Source: Portunus trituberculatus
Taxonomy: Eukaryota > Arthropoda > Malacostraca > Decapoda > Portunidae
Assembly (NCBI RefSeq): GCF_017591435.1
Contig: NC_059272.1
Coordinates: forward strand, 1,780,792 to 1,844,791
Direction of reading: 5' to 3'
DNA length: 64,000 bases
Part shown: piece by piece, positions 1-12,210 of the stretch
How positions within the stretch are numbered: position 1 is the first letter of the stretch
Layout: each line of letters begins with the position of its first letter
Notes under the pieces: model-generated
What the model was told of the DNA's origin: nothing
Seen by the model: only the letters and a program-made list of their open reading frames with translations
The model's database searches: none
Position numbers and translations under genes: made by a program

Positions 1-92
1 CTCTCTCTCTCTCTCTCTCTCTTGGGCTGTTAATATTATCTATTTTTTTTCGCGCCAAATTTTCGTTTTAGTATTTTAACGCCAGGTTTTAT

Positions 93-143
<51 letters not shown>
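1..143. repeat. (CT)n microsatellites
   Basis: Two pure CT tracts, at about 1-22 and 92-143, separated by AT-rich unique sequence. The first is cut by the window edge. Confidence 0.95.
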
Positions 144-146
<3 letters not shown>

Positions 147-1664
147 GACTACTGTCTATTTTTCTTTCACTCTTGATTGTGTTACATAGTTCACTGCAAT
201 TTACAAGGCGCAATACACTCAACACTATCATCATCTCCCTCTCATTCCTATCCGCTTTCTCTGCGTTTTTTTTTTTTCGTTTTTCGCTCTTCCGCCGACG
301 CTCCTCCACTTTCCTATAACGCTAACCTCCCTGCTGTTCTCGGTTTCTCTCAATCTCTCACTTTTCTTCCCGCAGAGTCAGACTTAATTCTTCCCCGCTG
401 CTGGAAAGGAAATTAGGCGTGGAATGGGCGTTGTCTGCACGGGCGGCGCTGACTGAGTAACTGCCTTTCTCATGACAACACTATTACGGCCTCTATAATT
501 CCTTCCTCACAACCCACAACTCCTCGCCACAGCTTCCCTGACAGCACCACCGCTGCCTGTCATTCCTTGGTGTGTGGCTTTAGAGGGAAAGCGTGTATGG
601 TGTGCTGGCGAGGGATGCAAAGGAATTTAACCACTTCAGTACTGAGATGCATTTTTACCTTGATTTTTTTGGGTATGATTGGACGATATTATTTGCATTA
701 GGAAGGGTTTATGGAGGTCAAAAGATTAATGCCAAGAGTCTTCACTATTTTAAACCCCTACATTAGTTTCTGAAGCTGTATAAAATTGCCAAATAGTAAG
801 CAGAATGAATATGAAAACGCATCACAATACTGAAGCGGTTAAAGATACAATGATGATGATGCAGTACGTACATGATGGCGATTGCAAAACATTTTCTTTT
901 TCTTTTCTTTCATACGCTCGATCTCAGTTGTTTTCCACCTGTTGATACAGAATTCTTGTTAAATTATTGCCAGAACCACACCTCTGAAAGCTCCTACATT
1001 TGCAACTAAAGGCGGGTTCACACTCGTCAATATGCGACTGAAATTGCAAGTTTGTAGAGTTTAACATTTTTCCACGTCTTTTCACAGAACCAATCCTTCA
1101 GAAAGTAAACAGATTATGCAGGGAAGCCATAGAATGACTTCTGATCCTTCCAGAATTTCAGATTGGGACAGAACCAAGCTCAGTGTTGATAAAAGCTAGC
1201 ATGTTATCTGTCCTCGCCATCACAGTTATACAGCGCACAGCCAACCGCAGCCTATCATTCCTTTGGTGTAGCGGCAGCAGAGGGATAGCGTGTAAGACAG
1301 GCGTCGTGCCTGGGACACTTTTTTTTTTTTATTCCATTTATGAATTTTTCTTCTTGGCTCATCCGGTGCTTGATTCCATAAATTATCGTTCTAAGATATT
1401 TATTTGCAATAATCAAGTGTCATTTCTCCCAGGAAGCCATTTTTAAATGCCCGCACTCTTGCATCATCGCCTGAGTCACGCGGAAAAAATTATGTATCAT
1501 ACATTGCTCATTTCAACGTACGTATAAGATTTTATATAAATATTTTTCTCTTAATAAATTTCACCCTCTGGCATTCTAGCCATCAGCAGAGGGTGGAACC
1601 AAGGAATATACAACAACCGTAGAATCCTTGGGTGCATCTCATGGTAAAGCTTACTTCAGCAGAA
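144..1664. other. Non-coding flank, no gene recognised
   Basis: AT-rich sequence with no ORF resembling a known protein. It contains one TTAA-flanked MITE (627-842). A stretch near 525-603 (bounded by tcctcgcca and agcgtgta) recurs in diverged form near 1212-1305, so part of this flank is itself an old local duplication. Exons of the ABHD-like gene whose last exon lies at 9935 were looked for here and not found. Confidence 0.5.
627..842. mobile_element. TTAA-flanked MITE, about 213-bp family
   Basis: The element starts TTAACCACTTCAGTACTG and ends with the inverted match CAATACTGAAGCGGTTAA. TTAA target duplication and a C-rich terminal inverted repeat are hallmarks of piggyBac-type non-autonomous elements. 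It has no coding capacity and is diverged at several terminal positions compared with copies at 10937, 49484 and 63766. Confidence 0.75.
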
Positions 1665-1966
1665 CTAATTCGTTCTTATCTTAGCAAAACATAAAGTTTG
1701 TAAACAATTTCAATGTAATTTTTCTTATTTTCTTTCTTTCGTTCTTTTTTTTTTTTTCAATGTACTATTTTGGTTTGTATATACCATAAGTGAAGCTGGT
1801 GATGGATAACTTAGAAGGAGAGGGGAGAAGGGTGGGGAGGAGGAGGGAGGAAGGCGGAGGTTGAGTCACTCCACGAAAACGTCTTTGTAACTTTTCTCCT
1901 GATGTGATTCCTGAGAATGCTGTGGCTCACCAACACTTGCACTCTCACTAAATTCCTTATTTTTCA

Positions 1967-2285
1967 TCACTAATAAGCCTCTTTGGTACCATCGTAAGTG
2001 TCTAAATAAAAACTACCGACAGAACGCAGGAAAATGTTGTTTTTCCAAAGACACGGCAGGACTAGGGATGTGCACCGGCATCCGGTATACCTGTATTACC
2101 AGTAGTACCAGTAATACGGTACCAGAAAGGTACAGTGGCGGCTGCGAGAAGGAAGATGACAGAGCTTTGTATACGACCAAATGTGCGGCAGATTGATTAC
2201 CAGATATTTTCACCACTAATAAGCCTTTGGTGTCAATGTAAGTTTGTAAATGAAAAACTACAGAAAGAATGCAGGAGAATGTTAA
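1967..2285. repeat. Internal duplication inside the block
   Basis: A segment beginning cactaataagcctctttgg (1967) recurs in diverged form at about 2213, 246 bp later. Both end near gcaggaaaatgtt or gcaggagaatgtt. It is repeated in copy 2 at about 21200-21520. The overlapping short ORFs show no recognisable domain. Confidence 0.6.
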
Positions 2286-2486
2286 TCTCATGGGCGCGCA
2301 GAACAAATCACAACTGGCGGAAGGGGGGACACCAGGGAGCCTTTGTTTACAACTACGTGTGTGGACGTTCGACTATCAGGTATTTTTAGAGTATTAAATC
2401 GAACTTTTGCGTTCGAGTATTGAGAAGTTCGACGAGTATTTCGACGTTCCAGCATTGAGTCTCCACTGTATAGGTGATGTTGCCAC

Positions 2487-2960
2487 AATTTTCAAAGTCT
2501 ACAGATATAAGGAACTTGATTCGTATGAGTGTTTTTGCTATATATAACGTAGAAATCACATTAAATTGTCAATAATACGATCAAACTACCCTTAAAAACC
2601 CGTCTAACTGAAACAAGAATCTTTTAAAACTATGGGTGAAGTGACCAATATTTTTCAAGGACCACAGAGATGAAAAACCTTTTTCCTAAGAGTTTTATGC
2701 TATTGATAGAGCAGATATAAAGTCATTCTGTCAGTAGAAACATCAAATTACCTTTAAAAAATGTATGACTGAAACAAGAGTCTTTTGGAAATATATGTTA
2801 TGTGGCCATTATTTTTCAAAGTCCGGAGAGATAACCCAATTTATCCATAGCAGGGTTTCTGCTGTTAATAAGGTAGAAATCATGTCACTCTGTCAATGAA
2901 ACCATGAAACTACCCTTAAAAAACCGTGTTACTTCAACAACAAAACAAGTACAACTAAGA
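2487..2960. repeat. Satellite of about 162-bp monomers
   Basis: About three head-to-tail monomers. The landmark ttcaaagtc/ttcaagga recurs at 2491, 2654 and 2815, giving spacings of 163 and 161 bp. Each monomer carries a variant of gataaggtagaaatcatgt, ctacccttaaaaa and ctgaaacaagag. The array resumes at 8878, so SINEs, microsatellites and the kinase locus sit inside an originally continuous satellite. Confidence 0.8.
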
Positions 2961-3097
2961 AAATTGACACTCTAGACAGGTGATCATCAAGTCAGTTGGT
3001 CCCCAAACCAATTGAGACTCAAGACAGTTGTTCCCAAACTTACTGACCACCTTTGTTCATTCTCGCTCACTGACTCACTGTACTTACATACCCAAAG

Positions 3098-4579
<1,482 letters not shown>

Positions 4580-4626
4580 CTATTTTAAATGATAGGATCA
4601 AAAGTGCTTTTCAATGGCCATGCTGA

Positions 4627-5115
4627 CTAATCAGCGACAAAATACTTATTAGCGTCAAGGTTGTTTTCTCCTTTCAATTTTTCAAAACCTTCACTTAGGT
4701 CTCCTCTTATCCTGCGCTTCGTTAAGCTGAATACATTGAATGCTTCCACTCGTTCATCATGCGGCTCATTTCTCAGTCTTGGAATTATTGAAGTCACTCT
4801 ACGCTGGATGTTTTCCAGTTTTTCAGTGTCTTTTCTGTAGTGTGGTGACCACAACTGCACACAGTGTTCAAGCTGAGGACGCACCACTGAGTTATACAGA
4901 ACAAGTATAACTTTTCCAGATTGAAATTGAAAGCTTGTTCCAATGAACCCTACTAATTTGTTTGCCATCTTCAGTGTTCCTGTGCAGTGTTGACTCGGCT
5001 TCACATCTTTGGACACCACAACACCAACATCATCTTCACTTTCAGCACTGGCCATGGGCACTGTGTTCATCACGTATTTTGCTGCAACTTTTCCATATTG
5101 AATTCCATCTGCCAT
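4627..5115 (-). pseudogene. Non-LTR retrotransposon C-terminal fragment (CR1-like)
   Basis: An open frame of 162 codons resembles the segment following the reverse-transcriptase fingers/palm in CR1-like elements. Diagnostic stretches are DVGVVVSKDVKPSQHC, YNSVVRPQLEHCVQLWSPHY, KLENIQRRVTSIIPRLRN and LTKRRIRGDLSEGF. The catalytic YADD region is missing, so this is a 5'-truncated dead fragment. Its upstream end merges into the amplified segment at 5116-5395. Confidence 0.75.
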
Positions 5116-5395
5116 TTTCTGCCCAGCAGCTTAGTTGGCTGAGGTCACACTGTAGTCCCTGCCGTTGTGAGGAGGAGGAGGAGGAGGAGGAGGAGGAGGA
5201 GGAGGACATGTGGAGGAGTTTGCAGTTTTCTGTATTGAATCCCATGTGGCATTTTGTGGCCGGCATGTTAGTTGGCTAAGGTCAGTCTGTAGTTGGTGCC
5301 GTTGTGAGGTGGAGGAGGAGGAGATGTGAAGGACTTTCCACTTTTCTACATTCAAATTCATCTGCCATTTTCTGCCCAGCATGTTAGTTTCTTTT
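5116..5395 (-). repeat. Triplicated reverse-transcriptase scrap with (GGA)n
   Basis: A piece of the neighbouring retrotransposon (minus-strand wording like LSQLxCWAExxxWNSIxK) occurs about three times, at roughly 5060-5160, 5225-5290 and 5340-5395. The copies are separated by GGA/GAG runs at about 5167-5207 and 5309-5325. A part, gctgaggtcacgctgta, recurs at 5717 next to another GGA run. It looks like local amplification of a coding scrap together with its trinucleotide tract. Confidence 0.6.
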
Positions 5396-5404
5396 TTTCT
5401 TTTT

Positions 5405-5712
5405 TTCTGCCCAGGCCTATAGCGCCTATAGGTTTGCTTGAAGAATATGGGAAGTGCTGTTCAGCTTCCTCCCATTAGTGGCGCAGGCAGTTTTACTTAT
5501 AGTGGTGGGCATATTAGGGCCCATTTCACCACCCAAGCGCATCTTTGGTGCAGCCACGTAGAACCTGGGTATCTTGGTGACATGTAGGTAACTTAAGCCA
5601 CTCGACACATGGCAAAGTATCAAGGTGGTGCGTGGTGGGATTCCAACCTACGCGTGGACGTCTGCTCGATGCCACCACCACCACCACCACCTTATCCACT
5701 AGGCCACCTCTG
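5405..5712 (-). mobile_element. tRNA-headed SINE C
   Basis: On the minus strand it begins with the A-box-like gtggcctagtggataaggtgg, followed by a short CAC/GGT run. The body contains cagatgtccatgtgtagg-like and gttacctacatgtcac sequence and ends near the motif ctataggcgctataggcc. It matches 29510-29830 and 57325-57660, both on the plus strand. Confidence 0.75.
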
Positions 5713-6260
5713 TTTGCTGAGGTCACGCTGTACTTCCTGCCGTAGTGAAGTTCAGGAGGAGGAGGAGGACGACGACGACGACGACGAAGACGATGACGAC
5801 GACAATGACGATCACAACGAAGAGCATGAGGAGGAGGAGGAGGAGGAGAACCACCAGGAGACGGGAAGAGGATGAAGAGGAGGAGGAGAGGAGCAGCAGG
5901 AGGAAGAAAAGGTGGAGATAAGGACTGAAATTTAACGTCAGCCTCCACCATCCCTGCCACCCTTCACCACCACCACCATCACTCCCAACACCACCACCAC
6001 AACCACCACAACCACCACCACCACCACCACCACTCCCAACACCAGTACCACAACCACCACCACAGCCACCACGACCACCACCACCACCACTCCATATACG
6101 ACTCCGCCAGGAGGAGGAGGACATGATGAAAAAAGCGGAGGAGGAGGAGGAGGAGGAGGAGATACGGAGGAGGAAAAGGATTTCAGGAGGAGGAGGAGGA
6201 GGGGTAAGAGGAGGAGGAGGAGGAGGAGGAGGAGGAGGAGGAGGAGGAGGAGGAGGCGGA
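5713..6260. repeat. Purine-strand (GGA)n and (CCA)n simple-repeat tract
   Basis: GGA, GAC/GAT and CCA/CAA triplet runs cover most of the interval. The main GGA runs are at about 5755-5890 and 6109-6255, with CCA-rich sequence at 5941-6095. The Pro-, Ser-, Gly- or Val-rich ORFs on either strand come from the triplets and are not credible genes. Confidence 0.9.
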
Positions 6261-6354
6261 GATGTGTGGCCCAGGGAAGAGGGAGGGTGAGGAGAGCAGC
6301 CCGCGCCACCCAGGCAGTGAGGCGGTGAGTGTGCCGTGGCACTGTACATGTGCC

Positions 6355-7335
6355 TCACTGCCTCACCATCAGGTGGAAGGGCTCCTGGAGCTGGCTCCGT
6401 AGCAGTTCTTGCTCCAGCGCCGCCAGGGCCCGCTCCACCTTGGGGAGGCAGGGGCGGCAGCTCCACTCCTCACGGGCGCAGCGCTGCCCCAGCCGCCACA
6501 GGGGCACCGCCAGCCAGGGCTGCATGCATAAATCTGCTATCTGCTGCAGCAGGATGCCCAGGCTGAACACGTCCCCTGAGGCAAACACGGGCCGCCGCGC
6601 CTTCACCTCCGGCGCCATCCAGGGACACTCAGCGCCTAACCCTTCCCTGGGGAAGTCGTCCTCCTTGCCCGTCTCTAGGCTGAAGTCCCCAGCGATACGC
6701 CCCGCGCGGCACGCCCAACCCAGGTCGATGACGTGCAGCACGGGGTGGTGCACGCCGCCCGAGACTGTGATGTTGTCAATCTTCAGGTCATTGTGCACCA
6801 CGCCCCGGGCGTGTACTTCCCCCAGGCGGCGGCATAGCTGCCTCAGGGAGCGCAGCACTCCCTGCACGGAGCACTGCATCAGGAATTTGTCGTACGGCTC
6901 GCCGACAAACTCCTGGATGATGGTGAGGGGCCGGAAGCCCAGTGCCAGGGGGCGCGGCACGCCCCCTGCACCGCGCAGCTCCAGCATGAGCCGCGCCTCC
7001 CGCATCATGAACTGCAGTGCTCCGTCGTGGTGGAACTCCTTCCTCACCACGGGCGCGCCGCCCCACATTAAGAGCCGCGCGCAGGCGTTGCCGCCGCTGC
7101 CCAGGAAGGAGCCGCCGTCTAGGGCGCGCATCTCCTTCTCCCTCAGGAAGGGGATGCGGCGGCCCAGGAAGTCAATGTCGCCTTCCCGGGCCTCTGACTT
7201 CTGCCAGATGCGCCGCCACATCCAGCAGACTAGGGGCAGCACTGCCAGCAGGCACAGCAATGTCTGCAGGGCAGCCTGTGTCCAGGCCCCCGCCCCGCCC
7301 TGCAGAGACTCGTGCCACGCCAGCAGCACCACCAT
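6355..7335 (-). CDS. Membrane-anchored protein kinase-like protein
   Basis: A 326-codon intronless frame with the hallmarks of a eukaryotic-type protein kinase. The first ATG is at 7335; the frame is open further upstream to a stop at about 7482 but without ATG. Residues about 23-40 form a hydrophobic segment followed by RR, suggesting a membrane anchor with a cytosolic kinase. A glycine loop (GSFLGSGGN, about 75-83), lysine K99 in VVRKEF, Glu 113, catalytic loop HNDLKIDN (181-188; Asn replaces the usual Arg of HRD), DLG at 204-206 in place of DFG, and APE at 241-243 are all present. Catalysis is therefore plausible. GC content is far above the surroundings (42 of 60 bases at 6961-7020). It lies 35 bp downstream of the 282-aa ORF on the same strand, in another frame. 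A host gene, retrocopy or virus-derived gene are all possible; substrate unknown. Confidence 0.7.
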   Translation of the reverse strand: MVVLLAWHESLQGGAGAWTQAALQTLLCLLAVLPLVCWMWRRIWQKSEAREGDIDFLGRRIPFLREKEMRALDGGSFLGSGGNACARLLMWGGAPVVRKEFHHDGALQFMMREARLMLELRGAGGVPRPLALGFRPLTIIQEFVGEPYDKFLMQCSVQGVLRSLRQLCRRLGEVHARGVVHNDLKIDNITVSGGVHHPVLHVIDLGWACRAGRIAGDFSLETGKEDDFPREGLGAECPWMAPEVKARRPVFASGDVFSLGILLQQIADLCMQPWLAVPLWRLGQRCAREEWSCRPCLPKVERALAALEQELLRSQLQEPFHLMVRQ

Positions 7336-7370
7336 CACTAGCGCCCACACCACTTTGAGGGAGGGCCCCT

Positions 7371-8219
7371 TCAGGTTGTAATTCCCTCGGGGCCCTTTGG
7401 GGCGGCACTGCCCGTGGACCTTTCTTCGGCCCTTAGTGACGCCACGCCTCCCGGCAGGAAGCTTGGCGGCACCTGTGCCTCAGTGGCGGGAGCGGCAGGA
7501 GAGGCAATGTCAAGGCCTGACAAGGGCGCTTCACCTTCTACTCCCAGAGGCATATCCTCCTGAGGTACGTCCATTACAGACAATTCCTCCAGGGGCTTGT
7601 CCTCCAGGAGAGGCCCCATGCTGCCCGCTCCGAGAGCCGTGCCCGCGCCAGCAAGAGCATCGCTCGAGCAGGACAATGCCCGGCCCAGAGCCTTGCTCAC
7701 CACGCTGTGCGCGGGCCTCGGGCAGTGCAATTCTCCACCCAGAGCCCCGCTCACCGCACCAGGCGGAGGGCTCGGGCAGAGTGGAGCCTCGCTGGGTGCG
7801 TGCAGTGCCGGGTTTGGGTCCTGCACCCCCCAGCTCAGGTGCACGCCCTCGCTGCTGGAGAGGAGCCGCAGCGTGAGGTGGGCGGGTCCGGCCTGCAGGG
7901 CGGCCAGCAGGTCTGCCAGCGTGCCCTGCGTGGTCTTCCTCACGCCGCGGCTCGTCCAGGCCCGCAACTTGAGGGGCGCCTTGGGGGGCAGCCTCGCCAG
8001 AGCCTTGAGGTCCAGCCTCGTGTGCCCCGTGACATTGTGCCACTCCCCTGACGCCGCCCGCCGCCACCCGTCAGACGGGAACGTGAACATTGCCACATGG
8101 TGCCCCCTCGCCAAGCACCAGCGGCGCCCAGTGCTGAGCAGGGCGCGGCGCACCCCGAGCTGGGGTGAGGCCGCCACACCTGCACAGCGCAAGAATGACA
8201 TCTCTTCAGTTCTGGGCAT
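7371..8219 (-). CDS. Unrecognised 282-aa GC-rich ORF upstream of the kinase
   Basis: An ATG at 8217-8219 opens 282 codons ending in TGA at 7371. The N-terminal part (about 1-130) is mixed, with a compact stretch around residues 42-130 (MFTFPSDGWRR, TLADLLAALQAGPAHLTLRL) that could fold. The rest is rich in Pro, Ala, Ser and Gly and looks disordered. No known family was recognised. The stop lies 35 bp before the kinase ATG and the kinase frame is open across the junction, so the two could be one gene joined by splicing or split by a one-base indel, with this part as N-terminal region. The high GC matches the kinase and not the neighbours. Confidence 0.5.
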   Translation of the reverse strand: MPRTEEMSFLRCAGVAASPQLGVRRALLSTGRRWCLARGHHVAMFTFPSDGWRRAASGEWHNVTGHTRLDLKALARLPPKAPLKLRAWTSRGVRKTTQGTLADLLAALQAGPAHLTLRLLSSSEGVHLSWGVQDPNPALHAPSEAPLCPSPPPGAVSGALGGELHCPRPAHSVVSKALGRALSCSSDALAGAGTALGAGSMGPLLEDKPLEELSVMDVPQEDMPLGVEGEAPLSGLDIASPAAPATEAQVPPSFLPGGVASLRAEERSTGSAAPKGPEGITT

Positions 8220-8866
<647 letters not shown>

Positions 8867-8877
8867 TATATGTTCAC

Positions 8878-9265
8878 AGTTCAAAGTTCACAGAGATGAG
8901 AAACCTTTTTCCTAAGAGTTTTTATGCTATTGATAGAGCAGATATAACGTCATTCTGTCAATGGAACCATCAAGTTACCTTTAAAAAAGACTAAAACAAG
9001 AGTCTTTTGGAAATACATGTTATGTGGTCACTATTTTTCAAAGTCCATAGAGATGATAAAATTTCCATAGCAGGGTTTTAGCTATTAATAAGGTAGAAAT
9101 CATGTTAATCTGTCAATGGAACCATGAAACTACCCTTAAAAAACCGTGTTACTGAAACAAGACTTTTAGAAATACAACTTATGTGGTAAATATTTCTCAA
9201 ACTCTACAATTATGAGAAACTTTGTTCGTAAGAGTGTTTTTGCATTTGATAAGGTAGAACACTGG
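8878..9265. repeat. Satellite of about 162-bp monomers, second segment
   Basis: Continues the monomer family of 2487-2960, with landmarks cacagagatgagaaacc, ctgtcaatggaaccat and cttttggaaatacatg repeated. The copy-2 counterpart starts at 24001 directly after the N gap. Confidence 0.8.
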
Positions 9266-9320
9266 TGATGGTAGTAACACCAATAGTCCAGTTATGTCGG
9301 CACCAACAGTACTATTTTAT

Positions 9321-9638
<318 letters not shown>

Positions 9639-9871
9639 ATAAGCCCTTATCTGAAACTGTTGCTCTTTCACCATCGCTGTTTTCCAAAGGGTCCAGCTGA
9701 AGATAATCGTGTTTTGAAGTGTTTCTTTATGATTGTGGTGATAGGCTGGCAAGAATTCTAGTATATTGAAAGGAGAAACTGTCTTGAAAACCCGACTAGT
9801 TGTCTCTGTGGCCTCACAAAATTATTGCAGTGAGAAGGGAAGCGGTTTCTGAAAACGGAAAATAAGTAACC

Positions 9872-9872
9872 A

Positions 9873-9913
<41 letters not shown>

Positions 9914-9914
9914 A
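9872..9914. repeat. (AGT)n just upstream of the ABHD-like exon
   Basis: A short AGT array ends about 20 bp before the acceptor of the exon at 9935. Copy 2 has a slightly longer version. Confidence 0.9.
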
Positions 9915-9934
9915 CACCCCTTTAACGCCCTCAG

Positions 9935-10233
9935 GCATCCCGGTCGAAGAGGCCAAGAAATCTAGTCACGTGTCCATAGTGGTAACCTCTCGCGGCGGTC
10001 ACTCAGGGTCCATGGAAGGCATTATCCCCACCAACACCCACTACAGCGACAGACTTTACAAGCAACTCGTCTCCTCAGTCTTCTCCAACCTCGAGCAGCT
10101 TGGGCACGTGAGGCACGAGGCTCAGAAGTACGCGACGGAGGGTGTGTGTAGCGGTGCGGGGGTGAGGGGTGACGGGGAGGGGTCAGCATCGTCAGTAGCA
10201 GGGGTGTCAGGGTTACCTCAGGCGTCTTCATAA
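9935..10233 (+). CDS. ABHD1/3-like alpha/beta-hydrolase, terminal exon (copy 1)
   Basis: The acceptor tttaacgccctcag is followed by a frame of 98 residues ending in TAA at 10231. The first part, IPVEEAKKSSHVSIVVTSRG then GHSGSMEG and DRLYKQLVSSVF, matches the C-terminal end of ABHD1/ABHD3-type hydrolases. There a Gly-Gly-His motif supplies the catalytic histidine. Members are membrane-associated lipid or ester hydrolases. The family usually has GHIGFLEG, so Ser replaces two hydrophobic positions here. The last about 40 residues are low-complexity Gly/Ser/Val and lineage specific. Upstream exons with the nucleophile Ser and acid Asp are not in the window to the left, so the gene is partial. 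An almost identical exon is at 27682. Confidence 0.7.
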
Positions 10234-10936
10234 TATCACGCTCCTGTTATGCTCTTAGTGGTGTTGTTAGTGGTATTATTATTATTATTATCATTATTAT
10301 TATTATTATTATTGTTGTTATTGTTGATGTTATCGTTATTAGCATTGCTGTTGTTGTTTTCATCGTTGTTAATGATATTATGATTGTTACTAAATCAGTG
10401 TTATCTATACTGTTAGTTGAAATGCATTCTTTTTAAATAATAATAACAACAATAATAATAATAAGAAGAATAATAAGAATAACAATAATCATAATGACAA
10501 TAATCAATGAACAAAAGTCAGAGAGGGATGGAAAACAGGAAAATGTAAAGAATGTTCATGATAAGGAAATAATGATGTTTTTCCATCCTTGAGCCAACCC
10601 GATACAATGAAGATAACAGAATGATGACAGGCGGCCATTATCACTGCCGTACAGCGTAGTTATAACCAGTACAACGAAAACCAGTACGTACGTTCGTGCA
10701 CAAACAGTGATGATAGTTACTGCGTCACGGTGTATCGTGCATCGTATCAAAGTAAAGGAAAAGGATGTGGGTGATGCTCAAGTCCATTACTGCGCTGTTT
10801 TCTGATGAACCGGAAATCACAAAGCTTATGCACACATTTATGTTGTACAGTCTTTGTAGAGAAAGCATTACGTTGACATTTTGTATATCAAGGGTTGAAC
10901 TCTGAAGCTTGAGACACACTACTGTTAGTCACGTTA
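10234..10936. other. 3' flank of the ABHD-like exon, no gene
   Basis: ATT/ATC and AAT/AAC triplet runs at about 10256-10390 and 10435-10500, then unique sequence repeated in copy 2 (28000-28668). No clear AATAAA was seen directly after the stop. Confidence 0.5.
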
Positions 10937-11149
10937 TTAACCCCTTCAGTACTGGGACACGTTTCTACCATGAGTTTGGGTATGATTAGACAAGTTTATT
11001 TGCATAAGGAAGAGTGTATGGAAATTACAAGATTAATGGTCCAGAGGATTCACTATTCAAATCATCAACAACATGAGTTTCTGGAGCTCCAATCACCAAA
11101 CAGTAACCAGAATAAATATGCAAACGCGTCGTTGTACTGAAGGGGTTGA
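10937..11149. mobile_element. TTAA-flanked MITE
   Basis: Begins TTAACCCCTTCAGTACTGGG and ends TACTGAAGGGGTTGA. The inverted repeat is clear; the right target site has one change (TTGA). In copy 2 the same insertion is cut after about 40 bp by an (AT)n tract (28708), which fixes the right breakpoint of the duplication inside this MITE. Confidence 0.8.
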
Positions 11150-11819
11150 GATGATTATGATTGTGATTTAGTAATAGATAGGAAGGCACCGGTTCTCATA
11201 GTGGTAGACCAGAGGAATAGAGTCGTTCATCAGGCTGTTAGTGGTGGGCCATTAGGGAGCTTTAAAAGGTCACACAAATGGATGGGTGAAGGTGAGGTGG
11301 GCGGAAACTAGCGGGCATTCCTACAGGAACTGCCACGTGTACACCTCATGGCTTCTTGCAGCTTCCCTTCTTTCACCGAGTGTTTATTTCAAGAGCCACA
11401 TTAGTTAAATTATAAAAAAACTCCCATTATTCTGTCATATCTTCATGTTAAATTTGTGTTTTAAAACTATTTAGATTATTATTGATTTGCGATGTATATT
11501 TTATTGTGAAGTCACATGAAAGATTGTTATTGTTGTCTTCAGTAATATATAAACTGACCACCAACGAACACGCACTGTACTATACGAGTGTGCTACAGGA
11601 GAAGGTATTTGTTGTTTGTTACACCAATAACATGGAATATTCCCAAAGAATATTGTTCTTGGCATTCTAATCACCCAAGCCTTGGGGTAAGACAGAGTAA
11701 GTCAAAACAATGGAGCTTCCCCGAGTCCTTAATGTTCTCCCTAGCTAGCTCCAATAGACCTCTGCATCACAGCTAATGTAAGCACACTATGTAGCTAGCT
11801 GGGTCAAGATTTCCATTAA
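11150..11819. other. Unassigned unique sequence
   Basis: No ORF with a recognisable domain, no tRNA and no clear repeat. AT-rich, with short ORFs only. Confidence 0.4.
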
Positions 11820-11839
11820 CGTGTGTGTGTGTGTGTGTG

Positions 11840-12119
11840 TAATTCACCTCGGTCGTCTGATGTTCACCTAGCCAGTCTTTCCCATTACGGAGCGAGCTCA
11901 GAGCTCATAGACCGATCTTCGGGTAGGACTGAGACCACAACACATTCCACACACCGGGAAAGCGAGGCCACAACCCCTCGAGTTACATCCCGTGCCTATT
12001 TACTGCTAGGTGAACACACCCCACACATTAAGAGGCTTGCCCATTTGCCTCACCGCTTCCTGGGACTCGAACCCGGCCCTCTCGATTGTGAGTCGAGCGT
12101 GCTAACCACTACACTACGC

Positions 12120-12121
<2 letters not shown>
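11840..12121 (-). mobile_element. tRNA-derived SINE A between (GT)n tracts
   Basis: Same element as 3146-3427, with an insertion in the region between head and body (cttcctgggactcg instead of gcgccgggactcg). (GT)n lies on both sides (11820-11840 and 12119-12172). The right (GT)n follows the head directly, as in the other copies. Confidence 0.85.
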
Positions 12122-12171
<50 letters not shown>

Positions 12172-12210
12172 GTTTTCCTGTGGAGTCCACTTTCACGAAT
12201 GTTACAAGGC

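Noticed and set aside
5526..6466. Pro/Gly/Ser-rich ORFs over the GGA/CCA tract
   Set aside because: Low-complexity triplet translation; no domain and overlapping frames equally open.
6329..7381. 350-aa plus-strand ORF opposite the kinase
   Set aside because: Antisense shadow of a GC-rich coding strand; the minus frame carries all kinase motifs.
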